Source of the DNA: Stramonita haemastoma
Taxonomy: Eukaryota > Mollusca > Gastropoda > Neogastropoda > Muricidae
Direction: 5' to 3'
Length of the DNA stretch: 64,000 bases
NCBI GenBank assembly: GCA_030674155.1
Contig: CM060322.1
Coordinates: forward strand, 59,059,632-59,123,631
Position numbers and translations under genes: made by a program. Below are positions 1 to 11,800 of this stretch, one piece after another. The notes below the pieces were generated by a model, which saw nothing but the letters and a program-made list of their open reading frames with translations, ran no database searches and was not told the origin of the DNA. The stretch's first letter is position 1. The number at the start of each line of letters is the position of its first letter.

Positions 1-842
1 CATGTGCCATGCTGCATGAGTGCACCCTAGAATTTTTTTTCCAAAGCTTGAAATGTCCATGAAAAGTCCTTGCATTGTAACTGAAAAGCCTGTATAAACC
101 TTGCAAAAGTGACCTTGACATATTCTGCGGAAACTGCTTTGTCACTGCAAGAACAGGAGGGTGTTTACTTTGCTTTATGACTTTATGACTAGTTGTTGAC
201 ACATGCTTTCTCAAAACAAAAAAAGACACCGCATTTTTCCACATAACAGCTTTGCAGAAATCAGAATCTGTTCACTTTGTGTACTGAGTTTACTGAAGGT
301 GGCTGACCTTGTGTTGTGCAGATTCCGTGATTGGAGCATGTCTGGCTGTGGCAGAGTCCTGGCATGGTGTGTGTGTGCCAGCTGCTGCCTTACACTGACT
401 GGAGATTCTGAGTCAGAACATGGGGACCTGTTTATGCTTAATCAGTAATGTGGTGGCTTTCCAGCAAAATTGTCTGTTTGGTGATTAAAAACTGTTATGT
501 GGTACTTGCTTTGATGATTATATATTTAGATGGATGTTATGTGTGTGTGTGTGATGGTGATTTAGTGACCTGTTGCGGTTTTGTTTGTTTGGGGTTTGAT
601 TTGTTTTGGGGGGTTTTTTGGTTGTTTTGGGGGGGGGGGGGGGGGGGGGGAAGGGGGTTGTTGCGGTTTTTTTTACATGATTTTTATGTGTGGGAGATCC
701 AAGATGGTTTTGATTTTGTGGAATTCTTATGATGTGGGTAGTTCTGTTGGTATTTGAAAAATGTCTGTTTCTTACTTGTGCATGATGTAATTTTTATGAT
801 GAAATAGACATGTTTCTTCTTATAACACAACTGTGTCTTACT

Positions 843-843
<1 letters not shown>
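1..843. other. Unique AT-rich non-coding DNA
   Basis: No recognisable gene. Short open frames are low in complexity and show no domain. A G-run lies at about 630-650 and a short GT run at 541-552. Confidence 0.5.

Positions 844-914
<71 letters not shown>
844..914. repeat. (GT)n microsatellite
   Basis: About 35 uninterrupted GT dinucleotides. The histidine/threonine frame on the opposite strand is a by-product of the repeat. Confidence 0.95.
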
Positions 915-918
<4 letters not shown>

Positions 919-1876
919 GATTGTGATTTGTTAGGCATCAGTTCCTTGTCCTGTAAGAATGACTATTCAGAAATCAAGGAGTGTAAACAGTGTTTGTAAA
1001 CAGTATCAAATTTACTGACTGGTGATCTGATTTACACATTTGTTAAGATCTTTTTTTTGAAAAGACTATTTATTCAGATTTTGTTTCACTTTTACTTTGT
1101 TCAAAAAAGGAGTGGCGAGTTATATGTGTGTGTGAAATGAGACCTGTTGATTTTTAAGCAGTTTTTGGTCTGATATATCATGGAAACTGTTCCTAAGATT
1201 GAGGTGATATGGTTTTTTTTTTTGTTTGTTTGTTTGTTGTTTTTTTTATCTAAGAATCATCAGTTTTTAGGGGGGAACATGTTAATAATGGGGACAGTTA
1301 CCAGTCACGCGGTTTGAACATGATTTCCTGACATGTTTCAGTTTCTATGGCTATTCTTAGAATTTGATTTTGTTACTGATCAGTGGGCATTGTCTTTTGG
1401 TATCAGAAGTTGGAATATTGTGTGTGTTAGATCAGTTTCTACCCATTTACACAATTTCTGCACTTTTGTTCAAGGAAAAAAATATACGAAGTGAGTTTGG
1501 TTTTCCATTCATCCTTGTGTTGTCTACTGTCTTGTTTTGAAATGGGCTTCGTAGTCTGGTGAATCACAGTATGAGAAAATCAAGTCTCGTAGAATGATGA
1601 ATCACAAAATAGGAGAAAATTCAGTGAAGCAGAGTGACCTGACTGCCAGAGAAAATATCAGAAATTGCTTTTGTGCTAAGTCTTCTGCCATGTCAACTTC
1701 ATCCCAGTGACTTTTCCGTCATAGGCATTGAAGGGAGGAAACCAAAAGATATTGAAAAGAAGGTTTTGTGTCAGAATGTTTGTCTCGGCCGATTCTCAGA
1801 AGACATTAGCTTTAACCTGTACTCGGCTTCATTTTAGGTGGTACCATTTCTAAACAGTGAATCGTAATTTACTGGC

Positions 1877-1881
<5 letters not shown>
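915..1881. other. Unique non-coding DNA
   Basis: AT-rich sequence with short T-runs near 1210-1250. No domain, RNA gene or transposon was recognised. Confidence 0.45.

Positions 1882-1951
<70 letters not shown>
1882..1951. repeat. (GT)n microsatellite
   Basis: About 35 GT dinucleotides without interruption. Confidence 0.95.
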
Positions 1952-1952
<1 letters not shown>

Positions 1953-2088
1953 TCTATTTGTTTGTTTTGTGTTTATTATCATTTGTTTTTAAAATATTTT
2001 TAAAGTAGATTTTCATTTTCCCCCAGTTTATTCTTACAGTACTAAGAAGTGCCATGTTGGTGTTGCTCCAATGTCACAGTGACTGCAT

Positions 2089-3108
2089 GGTTTGAGATCT
2101 GAGAGCGTTACACCCTCCTGTCATTGATTGATAGAATGGTTTGAGATCTGAGAACGTTACACCCTCCTGTCATTGTTTGAAGATTTGAGATCGAGAATGT
2201 TACACCCTCCTGTCAGTTGGTTTGAGATCGGAGAAGTTACACCCTCCTGTCATTGTTTGAGATCGGAGATGTTACACCCTCCTGTCAGTTGGTTTGAGAT
2301 CGGAGAATGTTACACCCTCCTGTCATTGTTTGAGATCGGAGAATGTTACACCCTCCTGTCATTGTTTGAGATCGGAGAATGTTACACCCTCCTGTCATTG
2401 TTTGAGATCGGAGAGTTACACCCTCCTGTCATGTTTGAGATCGGAGAATGTTACACCCTCCTGTCATTGTTTGAGATGGTTAGATGAGAGCGTTACACCC
2501 TCCTGTCATTGTTTGAGATCGGAGAGGTTACACCCTCCTGTCATTGTTTGAGATCGGAGAGTGTTACACCCTCCTGTCATTGTTTGAAAAATGTGAGATC
2601 GGAGAATGTTACACCCTCCTGTCATTGTTTGAGATCGTGAACGAGAAGTTACACCCTCCTGTCATTGTTTGAGATCTGAGAGCGTTACACCCTCCTGTCA
2701 TTGTTTGAGATCGGAGATGTTACACCCTCCTGTCATTGTTTGGTTGAGATCGGAGAATGTTACACCCTCCTGTCATTGTTTGAGATTGGAGAATGTACAC
2801 CCTCCTGTCATGTTTGAGATCGGAGAGCATTACACCCTCCTGTCTTGTGAAATTGTTTGAGATCGGAGAATGTTACACCCTCCTGTCATTGTTTGAGATC
2901 GGAGATGTTACACCCTCCTGTCATTGTTTGAAAGAATGGTTTGAGATCGGAGAGCGTTACACCCTCCTGTCATTGTTTGAGATCGGAGATGTTACACCCT
3001 CCTGTCATTGTTTGAAAGAATGGTTTGAGATCTGAGAATGTTACACCCCCTCCTCCTGTCATTGTTTGAAAGAATAGTTTGAGATCTGAGAACACCCTCC
3101 AGTCATTT
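2089..3108. repeat. 36-bp minisatellite, about 26 copies
   Basis: The unit contains GTTTGAGATCGGAGAATG followed by TTACACCCTCCTGTCATT. Copies vary from about 33 to 50 bp through small indels, for example loss of AAT in GAGAATG and insertions of GAAAGAATG near the right end. Units abut directly without unique spacers. Left-most and right-most copies carry GATCTGAGA instead of GATCGGAGA, so the edges look older than the core. The leucine/serine-rich frames crossing it are repeat by-products. Confidence 0.95.
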
Positions 3109-3206
3109 TTTGGCCTCGATATTGTCAACCTGTATTTCTCTTTCTTGTTGACAATCAATAAAATCTGCACTGATTCATGTTGTTTTTGCTTGTTCTTTTT
3201 AAAAAG

Positions 3207-3756
<550 letters not shown>

Positions 3757-3999
3757 TCAATTTAGCACTAATTTCATATAAGACAGTACAAAATTGGAAT
3801 CAAACGTTTCAATGCTACAATCAGAGGCACCTTGTTTTGCAAAAGAATCGACCAACTCATTCCAATAAATTCCACAGTGAGAAGGGACCCAAAATAAAGT
3901 TATTTGGATGCCTCTGCTTGCAATACAGTGTATCAAAAATTTAATCTCAAATATAATATCTGTCCTTATTTTCCCCTGCCAGTTCTTCAGTGCCATCAA
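3757..3999 (-). pseudogene. RNase H domain fragment of a non-LTR retrotransposon
   Basis: The 80-residue open frame contains LFWVPSHCGIYWNELVDSFA at about residues 39-58, followed by KQGA. It matches the C-terminal part of LINE-encoded RNase H domains, where a W-V-P-S-H-C/S-G-I-x-G-N-E-x-A-D motif carries a catalytic acidic residue. Known role: RNase H removes the RNA strand during retrotransposition. Here the usual GNE glycine is Trp and the usual AD alanine is Val, and no reverse transcriptase or endonuclease flanks it. The start is simply the first Met and is not meaningful. I read it as a 5'- and 3'-truncated dead copy. Family identity (Jockey/I-like clades carry RNase H) is inferred. Confidence 0.7.
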
Positions 4000-4160
4000 T
4001 ACTGCTTTTGAATCAAGTGTGGGTTGTGAGTGTGTGATCTTTTTTTTCTCCTTAGTTCAAAATGATGTTTAATCACTACAAGGTGATTAAGACCAGAGTA
4101 CATTCTATCTAAGAATATACAGAAAAAGGATTGTTTTCGGCAAAGAATGCAATGAATACC

Positions 4161-4470
4161 AGCTGTCATGGCGCAGTGGTTAGCGCCTTGGGTTTTGGAC
4201 TGGAAGGTTGCAGGTTCAAATCCCATAAGTCAAAGGGATTTTTTGGACTCTGGCCGGCTCTTACCCAGAGTGAGTGTGCTGTGGGTTCAGTGGGGAGACT
4301 GGGACCACACAGTCCAGCTTCATCCACTTTATCGATGCCAATTCGAGAGAGTTGCTCAAATTACTTGACCAACACTGCAGGTGTCTGCATCTCTCTGGCC
4401 CTGTTGACACTGGGATATATTATGATAGCAAGCATAGAGTACAACCCTGTTAACTAGTCTCAAAGCATAC
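4161..4470 (+). mobile_element. tRNA-derived SINE
   Basis: The head contains a Pol III A-box-like TGGCGCAGTGG at 4169-4179 and a B-box-like GGTTCAAATCC at 4213-4223, spaced about 34 bp as in a tRNA gene. A non-tRNA body follows, including CTGGCCGGCTCTTACCCAGA. The head cannot fold as a functional tRNA because no acceptor-stem partner follows the B box, so it is a SINE rather than a tRNA gene. The 3' end is uncertain; an A-run at about 4528-4539 may be the tail. Different body from the SINE at 42257. Confidence 0.7.
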
Positions 4471-5103
4471 ACACTTCCATAGCAGCATCATTACATCATC
4501 CTCATCACCATTGATTATCAAGCAATAAAAAAAAAAAAGCCTCAGATTCCGTAGCCCATTGCTCTGGTCTCATGGTGACCTCAGATTTGGTTTCCCCATA
4601 CACTTCCGTGCCTGTGGTGAGTTTGTGTCAAAGCCTTTGGGGTTGGAGGTTCGCGGGGGACGGTCGTTGGAGGGACGTTGTGGTGGTCGCCACTTTGGGT
4701 GGGTGACTTGCACAGTCTGGCTCCATGACTGAGCTACTACTGTTGTTAGTAGGGGGCTTAGTAGGTGGTGTCCTACGTACGTTAGCTCAGAACAGGCACC
4801 ACTGAACACCACCAAAGTGACTCAGCAGAAGTGCAGGACCTCTCTGGCTGGTGGCCCCTTGGCGGCCTAATATTGATGTGCTCCCTGTGGACTCCTGATC
4901 CTAAGGATGAGACATAACAAATCTGGGTATGGCTCTGGTGGGGAGATTAAAATGAGCGATGTGGGAACAGCAGGACGGGACTGTAGTAGAAGATGAGGCA
5001 GCAGCAAAAAAAAAAACAGGAAAAGAAAAAAGAATGTAGTGTAGTCTAATAAGTCTAAAAGATTAATTTAACAGCCACTTTCCTAATCCAATCCAAAGCC
5101 TTT

Positions 5104-6232
5104 TTATGCCTTCTTGGCATGTAGGGCAGCAACAAAGGTTCTCCACTCCTGCCTGTCTTGGGCCAGTTTCTGAATGGTTCCCCAGGAGTGTTGGAGGGTC
5201 TTCAGCTCTGTTTCTATTGTCCGACGCCAGGTGTTCTTGGGTCGTCCTCGCCTGCGTTTTCCGTCTGGTGTCCAGTGGAGGGCTGTTCGGGCGATGTTCC
5301 CTTGTTCCCGTCGGCTGATGTGTCCTATCCATCTCCATCGTCTTTGCATAATGATGGTATCTATATTTTCTTGGTCGCAGCGGGCCAGGAGTTCTTGGTT
5401 GGAGATGGTCTCAGGCCAGAAGATGCGCAGTATTCTCCTGAGATTCTTCGTGTGGAATGTAGACAGTTTGTTAATGTCATTCTCAGTCATCCTCCAGCAT
5501 TCTGCGCCATACAGGAGGGTGGAAAGTACGCAGCTCTGATACAGTCTTAGTTTGGTCTTTGTGCTGTATTGGGATGACTTCCACACATTGTTCAGATTTC
5601 TGTAAGCAGCTCTTGCTTTGTTGATGCGGTTTTTGATGTCACTGCTTGCTCCGCCATCATGCCTGACAATACTCCCAAGGTATGTGAACTCTTCAGTTGT
5701 TGGCAGATCTTCTCCGTTCACTGTGACAGGAGAGGGATTCTGAACGTTTAGCATCATCACCTCTGTCTTCTTCTGGCTGATTTTCAGGCCTACTTGCTGG
5801 GCAAAAGTGTTGAGACGGGATGTCTTCTCCTGGATATGATGGTGGGTGTGTGAGAGCAGTGCCAGATCGTCAGCAAAATCTAGGTCTTCAAGTGTTGTGA
5901 ATGGGGTCCATCTGATGCCCCGCGGCTGGTCAGCTGTTGTCTGTCTCATCACCCAGTCGATTGTCAGGTTGAAGAGCAGTGCCGACATGGGGCAGCCTTG
6001 TCTGACGCCGGTCTTTACACTGAAGCTGGTTTCACTGTTTCCTACTCTCCATGTGAAGTTTTTGTAGAAGCTCTTAATGACTTGTACAATCTCCTGCGGT
6101 ATTCCATATGCTCGGAGTATGCACCATAGACTTTTTCGATGTATGCTGTCAAAGGCTTTCTCAAAGTCTACAAAGTTGATGTACAGCTGTCTCTGCCATT
6201 CCGTGCACTGTTCGATGATGTTGCGCAGGGGT
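5104..6232 (-). pseudogene. Reverse transcriptase palm and C-terminal region, third frame
   Basis: The frame is open upstream of its first Met (5988) to about 6230. It holds NFVDFEKAFDS, GVRQGCPMSALLFNL and the catalytic LDFADDLALLS, with the FADD aspartates intact. The thumb/C-terminal part includes YLGSIVRHDGG, a CVLSTLLYGAECW segment, RRWRWIGHISRREQ and GKRRRGRPKNTWRRT near the end. These are typical of RTE-like proteins. The catalytic core itself is intact, so inactivity comes from the upstream frame breaks. It ends with LHAKKA and a stop at 5104. Confidence 0.88.
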
Positions 6233-6403
6233 GCATCCTCTTCCTGGTCGAAAACCTGCCTGTTCTTTTCTGAGTTGTTGGTCCACTGCTTCTGAGATTC
6301 GTTTAATTATTATTTTTGCTAGGATCTTGCTGGGAATAGATAGCAGAGTGATTCCTCTCCAATTGTTACAGTTGCTCAGGGCTCCTTTCTTTGGGATCTT
6401 CAC
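6161..6403 (-). pseudogene. Reverse transcriptase fragment, second frame
   Basis: Continues the same LINE after the break at about 6430. It carries KIPKKGALSNCNNWRGITLL and then EQAGFRPGRGCT, the RT motifs that precede the catalytic palm. After GRGCT the frame is lost: from there the homologous protein (IIEQCTEWQRQLYINFVDFE) is read in a third frame. A small deletion near 6215-6245 explains this. Start and stop are consequences of the lesions. Confidence 0.85.
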
Positions 6404-8166
6404 GATGACTCCTTTTGTCCAGTCTTCTGGTAGGGTTGTAGAACCTTGGCTGCAAACTCTGTGTCTGCTTTGAAGAGCTCTGCATTTAGGTTGTCCTGGC
6501 CAGGGGCTTTTCCGTTCTTGAGAGATCTGATGGCTGTTATAATTTCTTTCTTCTCTGGTGGAGTGGTGTTAACACTGAGGTCGGCATCAGGGTCTTGTAC
6601 ATCCGCCTCTTCAGTTGGTGGCGGTCTGTTGAGAACTTCGTTGAAATGTTCTGCCCATCTAGCATCTTGTTCTGCTTCTGTGGTAAGGAGTCGGCCCTGT
6701 TTGTCTTCAATCGGCGTCTCGGTGTTTCCCCGGTATTTGCCACTGACAATTTTGGTGATCTTAAACACCTGTCCTTGTTCTCCTTTGGCGGCGGCCTCTT
6801 CTGCTTGGCTTGCAATATCATCCAAGTAGGCTCGTTTGTCTGCTCTTGCCATCTTCTTCACAGTTTGGTCTGCCTCTCTATACTGTTGTTTGAACCTCTC
6901 TCTTATTCTCTCGGACTTGGTTTCCAAAATTTTCTTCTTCAGTTCTCTCCTGTTCTCAATGGCCTGCCAGGTGTCTGTTGTGATCCACTTTTTCCTCTTC
7001 CTCTGTCTCTGTCCTAAGCATGTTTCGCTGGCTTGTGTGTAGGCTGTTTTGACTTGTTCCCACATGGTGTTAATACCAGTCATGTCCGGTTGTGCGTAAT
7101 TTTCAGCATCCACCAGTGCTTGGAACTTGTTTTTCAGCTGAAGGATGAAAGCACTCTTTGCTTTGGTGTCACGCAGCTTCTCCACATCAAACTGTTGTTG
7201 TCTCAGTTTCCTAGATATATTTTTCCTCAGCTTTACTTTGAGGATGGCAGTGACAAGGTGGTGGTCACTGCCAACATCAGCTCCCCTCTTTACTCTTACA
7301 TCTAGCAGCGATCTTCTCCATGTCCCATTGATCATCAGGTGGTCGATCTGGTTCTTGTCTCTTCCATTGGGGGAGCACCAGGTAAGCTTGTGGATATCAG
7401 GGTGTGTAAACAGTGTCCCTCCAATAATGAGGCTGTTTGTCATGCAGAGTTCCACCAGTCTCTCTCCGTTGTCATTCATGGTGCCACATCCTTCCTTTCC
7501 CATGGCTCTTTCTTGGCCTATGTTGTTATTTCCAACTTTTGCGTTCAGGTCGCCCATTACAATCTTCATGTCATGGCTTGGGATATCTTCCAGTTCTGCT
7601 TGTAGTTGTGCATAGAATTCGTCTTTGTCTTCTTCTGCACTGTCGTTAGTTGGTGCATAGCATTGGATGATAGTGGTGTTAATGTGTCTCCCCTTCATTC
7701 TTATCTTCATCAACCTGTTGTTGATAGGTTTCCACTCCATCAGGCACTTCTCTATTCCTTTCTTCATGATGATGGCTACTCCTTCACGGTGCTGGTTGTC
7801 CCTTCTGCCGCTGTACAGCACTGTCTCTCCTGTGTTGGTTTTGCATCTGCCTGATCCTGTCCGTCGGCTCTCGCTGACTCCTAGGATGTGTAGGTTGTTG
7901 CGTTTCATTTCTGCTGTAACTTGCGCCAGTTTTCCTGTCTCGTACATCGTTCTAACATTCCAGAATCCAATTTTGGTTTTGGTTTTGGTGCTCAAGACTT
8001 CCATCTTCCTGCCAGTGGCTTCCTCTCGGCTTTCACCACTGCCATTCATACAAGTATCTTTCGATGACTCTGGAAGCCCGTCGCACCCAGTAGTGTAGAA
8101 TTTCTTTGTTGCTGTTTCTGTAACAATCTTTTTTTTACAGAACGGGGTTGTTAGCCCTGTGTCCAA
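6400..8166 (-). pseudogene. LINE endonuclease plus N-terminal reverse transcriptase
   Basis: A 588-residue open frame. Endonuclease/exonuclease/phosphatase motifs are in order: KIGFWNVRTM (about 65-74), ILGVSESRR (94-102), QCYAPTND (168-175), VMGDLNAKVGNNN (203-215), NQIDHLMI (262-269) and GSDHHLV (289-295), which contains the SDH catalytic motif. The presumed Asn, Glu, Asp and His catalytic residues are present. A lysine/arginine-rich linker follows. RT begins at about 551 with NGKAPGQDNLNAELFK. The frame then runs into an early stop (ending QKESS), because the expected continuation (WTKGVIVKIPKKG) lies in another frame; sequence is missing near 6430. The first Met is upstream of the domain and may not be the true start. 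Confidence 0.88.
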
Positions 8167-8320
8167 CCCCCTACCTGGGGGAGTGGTGCCACCTTAGTCG
8201 CCTCTTACGACATGCCTGGCTGGCGGGCAGGGACCCTATTCTTGTTATGCTCGCTTTGCAAGCATTCCCCGGGAGTCCCACGGGGGACTTTCCTAATGGT
8301 GACCGGCAAATACTCTCAGC
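8167..8320 (-). promoter_or_regulatory. 5' leader of the RTE-like LINE
   Basis: GC-rich segment directly upstream of the endonuclease frame. On the minus strand it includes CATGTCGTAAGAGGCGACTA, a motif I recognise from leaders of invertebrate elements of this kind. Its presence argues that the copy is not strongly 5'-truncated. Promoter function is inferred from position only. Confidence 0.5.
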
Positions 8321-8844
8321 AACTGATTCTAGAATATGTGACTGAGTCATACAGAACACTGAATATGTCCATGTTTCACTTGGATCCATTCCTTTGCTTT
8401 TATACGATGCAATGAGTACAGGGGATTCAAACAATATCTGATGGACTGATGTAATAGCAGAACAAGTATATAGAGCACTTTTTAAATAGTTTTTCATGCA
8501 TTCAGATGTTTTTATGAATTTAAAAAAATCATTTCCAGGGCAACAGATGATCAAAATGAAGTTAAAAAAAATTGAGCTAACAGAGTTTGCAAAACTTTAA
8601 ATAATTTCGTATTGTGATAAACTTACTTAGGCCTGCACTATTAATCATTATGTCACTTGTACATTCTGAGGCACCAAATTTTGCTAATCTGTCGTAAAGA
8701 CTGTGATGGCACCCAGCAAAAATTTATGCCAGTAATTTAGATACAAGACAATGTTGAAACTGGCAGCTGTGAGTTGTCTTAGAGACTGGAATGGAATATT
8801 ACTGATGAGTATTATCAACGTAAAGAACACGCATACACACAGAC
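8321..8844. other. Unique non-coding DNA
   Basis: AT-rich, no domain recognised. The sequence adjoining the LINE leader holds no obvious target-site duplication that I could pair with the undefined 3' end. Confidence 0.4.
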
Positions 8845-8859
8845 ACGCGCGCGCGCGCG

Positions 8860-8910
<51 letters not shown>

Positions 8911-8924
8911 GCGCGCGCGCGCGT
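8845..8924. repeat. (GC)n-(AC)n-(GC)n microsatellite
   Basis: About 11 GC dinucleotides, then about 14 AC, then about 13 GC. It is continuously alternating purine-pyrimidine for 80 bp, a composition known to favour Z-DNA. Confidence 0.9.
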
Positions 8925-8999
8925 TGTAGAAAAAGAAAATGAGTGAAGGTGAAAAAAAAGTCACAACTTTTAATGTATTAATGACAGACATTGCTGTTC

Positions 9000-10500
9000 A
9001 TTTTAAATGTTCCCAGCTCTCAAAGCGGTGTTGTCACCACAGGAAAGCGTCAGCACTTGTCGCTGATGGGTGAGAAAGAAAGCCCTGTAGCCTACGTAAA
9101 ATTTGACTACGCACACAGAGTTACTCCGCCTTAGGCTAGGTGTAGCACGTGCAGAACAAGAGTAAAGCGGCGGGTGAACACGAGTTCAGTCCATAGCCTA
9201 CTGGTTTGCAGCACAGGCAACGCTGGAAGTCTTTGCTGTTCACTTTTTGAACATACATGTATCCTCTCCCAAAGTCGTCGGTTTTCGAATATAGTCTTAT
9301 CAGGTAAGATTTTCCATTGCCTTTAGAATGCCACCAAAATAAATGTAAACTTCACATCTCATAACGCACTTGCCGGACCGACCTGGCTCAGTGAGATTGT
9401 AACCAAACTGTTTATCAAAATGAAAACATACGGATATATGGTCATCATAACATGGCTAAAGATTTTCAGTTAGGAAGAAAGCAAAGAGTACTTGTTGGCT
9501 CAGATTATTATACTGACACCAAAGTACTTGGTGGAATCCCTCAGAATAGTATTAGGTAGGCTAGCCTAGCGACAGCCCTGCGCAACAGTAAGTATGCGTC
9601 CTACGAAAACGTGGTTAATTTTTTCAAACACTTGTAACTTGGGTGCTAATGCACATAGAAATATAGAGAACTGACCGATCTGTTCATTTTTCTTTTGCTT
9701 TTTCATTGTGCGAGTTGGGGCATCAACGTAGTGCGATGCCGAAAACCACGAAATAGGCCTAAAAAACGGTCGAGTTCGGCAGTTCTCTGCAAGCTGTGAA
9801 TCTGTCGTGAAAATATCGCGGAGTGCTCTCCCAGAGCCACTAAAATCTTATTCACAACGAACAGAATGCTGAAACTTTGTCCTTTCTGCTGATGGTTGAT
9901 CATGTTTAAAGCGATAACTTGTGTAACCGAAAAACGTGTTTAACATTTCAAATTGATATTTTGTAGGCCTAGTCTTCCTTCGAACACATCTCGAAAGTAG
10001 CGCCTAGGCAAGGCCACTGATTGGCCAACCAACTCACAGTGTTTGTCAACCATGTCTTCGAGCAGAGTTGAAGTCGATGCCGTGAATTTGAAGCTGCGGC
10101 CAGTACTCAGCAAGTTTTCTAGTTTAGACTTTTAGCAATCGATTACTATGCTATTTTACATTGTATCCAATTGGTTTGATGCTCACCATACATACTTTTT
10201 GTATTTGTTTTGATTGGAAATGTGCGAACATTTTGCCAGTTGTCAGAATCTGAGTCAAACACAACAGTGTGCGATCGCTATTACGGCCTAAGGTATTTCT
10301 TCGTAAATATGCAGTTCATAATGCATTGCAATGGCTAGAATATTGCCTCTTGCGCATGCCAAGTTTTTATTTCAAAAGGCTGATTACATTTTGCTTATAG
10401 GTCTAATATATATTTTCTGTACTCATTGGTGCGGGAACTGAACTGCGGGAAGTAACTCGGCGTAATTCGCGAAAAATCGTCTGCTGCGAACTTTGTCGAT
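9000..10500 (+). promoter_or_regulatory. CpG-containing repeat-poor island, possible promoter/first exon
   Basis: This stretch is visibly richer in CG dinucleotides and freer of repeats than its surroundings. It holds an inverted CCAAT motif (GATTGG at 10018-10023), and a strong donor-like CAG|GTAAG at about 9300-9307 that could end an untranslated first exon on the plus strand. A 27-codon frame starts at 10052. All of these could arise by chance; no downstream exon with a protein domain is seen. Promoter status is inference. Confidence 0.3.
10052..10135 (+). CDS. Hypothetical 27-residue ORF in the CpG island
   Basis: ATG in a fair context (CAACCATGT) about 30 bp after the CCAAT motif. It encodes MSSSRVEVDAVNLKLRPVLS followed by seven residues and a TAG. 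The composition looks protein-like and is not repeat-derived. It could be a micropeptide, an upstream ORF in a leader, the start of a coding exon with an unrecognised donor, or chance. No family recognised. Confidence 0.2.
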   Translation: MSSSRVEVDAVNLKLRPVLSKFSSLDF

Positions 10501-10510
10501 CCAATGGGGA

Positions 10511-10543
<33 letters not shown>

Positions 10544-10555
10544 CGCGGCGCGTGC
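10511..10555. repeat. (GT)n-(GC)n microsatellite
   Basis: About 12 GT followed by about 7 GC dinucleotides; alternating purine-pyrimidine. Confidence 0.9.
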
Positions 10556-10821
10556 GTAAGATTTGAACTGTCCCTTATTTTTGATAGTGCCCTGATTATT
10601 GAATTAAATTTTTTTTTATAAATTCATATTAATTTCATTCTTTTAATTTGAGGATAAGGAATCAGCACTCATGAGCTTTTTTACACCCAGTCCTTGTGTA
10701 TACATGAGGTTTTGTAAACTTTGTCATCAGTTCCAACCAACACACAATGGCCTACTCAATATTTTTCTGAAAAGTGGAACAAGTTTTAAACATGTGTGCA
10801 AGATGTTCATCTGACAGATTT

Positions 10822-10849
10822 GGGGGGGGGGGGGGGGGGGGGGGGGGGG
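10822..10849. repeat. Poly-G run
   Basis: Twenty-eight consecutive G. The length is likely approximate because homopolymers are poorly sequenced. Confidence 0.85.
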
Positions 10850-11263
10850 AACAGGCACTGATGTCTAACTCCAGGTGGGAAAACCACTGAACTGGTTTTG
10901 AACCAGGGTCAGCAGATCAATAGTGCAGTGCACAACACTCTACAGGCTATTCTGTCCCCCATTTCAGAATGTATGCACTGGAACATTACCAGTGTTTTGG
11001 TCAACATGTTAGAATGGGGCAGAGAAAGTGGAAACTGAATCATAAAAATTAGTAATATATAATTTTTGTGAGTGATTTATCGTTAGTTTTGCCTTTTGGT
11101 TTAAAATTTCATTTTGTCATCTTTTTGTCTTGGTTTATCATGAAATCCAAACTTCCCCAACTCACCTAATGAATATTCTCATTACCTGACAGGAAACAGA
11201 TGACCCTGTGGCTGTAAGCTGGAGAGGGATGGGTGCCACCAGATTCGTCAAACTTTCCCACAA
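10850..11263. other. Unique non-coding DNA
   Basis: No gene or repeat recognised between the G-run and the 42-bp array. Confidence 0.4.
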
Positions 11264-11800
11264 CACGCTGCCTGCAAAACCACTGCAATGCCCTGACAAC
11301 ACAACACTACCTGCAAACTCTGCACTGCCCTCATGACCACACCACGCTGCCTGCAAACTCTGCACTGCCCTCATGACCACACCACGCTGCCTGCAAAACC
11401 ACTGCACTGCCCTCATGACACACCACACTGCCTGCAATCTCTCTGCATGCCCTGATAACACGCTGCCTGCAAAACCACTGCACTGCCCTCATGACCACAC
11501 CACGCTGCCTGAAACTCTGCACTGCCCTCATGACAACACGCTGCCTGCAAAACCACTGCACTGCCCTGATGACCACACCACGCTGCCTGCAAAACCACTG
11601 CACTGCCCTGATGACCACACCACGCTGCCTGCAAAACCACTGCACTGCCCTGATGACAACACGCTGCCTGCAAACCACTGCACTGCCCTCATGACCACAC
11701 CACGCTGCCTGGAAAACCACTGCACTGCCCTGATAACACGCTGCCTGCAACATCACTGCACTGCCCAGATAACACGCTGCCTGCAACATCACTGCAGTGA
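11264..11800. repeat. 42-bp minisatellite, about 13 copies
   Basis: The unit holds CTGCCTGCAAAACCACTGCA then CTGCCCTGATGACCACACCACG. Copies differ by loss of 3-12 bp around the CTGATGACCACAC part. Because 42 is a multiple of three, cysteine/histidine-rich frames stay open on both strands; these are not genes. Confidence 0.95.

Larger units (their letters stand above)
4560..8320 (-). mobile_element. Nearly full-length RTE-like non-LTR retrotransposon (dead)
   Basis: From right to left on the minus strand: a GC-richer leader (8167-8320), an apurinic-like endonuclease, a reverse transcriptase with recognisable core motifs, a C-terminal region with a GKRRRGRPKNTW basic patch, and about 500 bp of 3' untranslated sequence. 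This layout and the EN-RT sequence resemble RTE-type elements that automated annotation often labels craniofacial development protein 2-like. Known role: the endonuclease nicks the target and the RT copies the element RNA at the nick. Two frame changes (about 6430 and 6230) make it inactive. The 3' boundary is not defined. Confidence 0.85.

Noticed and set aside
2089..3108. CRISPR-like array (about 36-bp repeats)
   Set aside because: Units abut without unique spacers and the genome is eukaryotic; it is a minisatellite.
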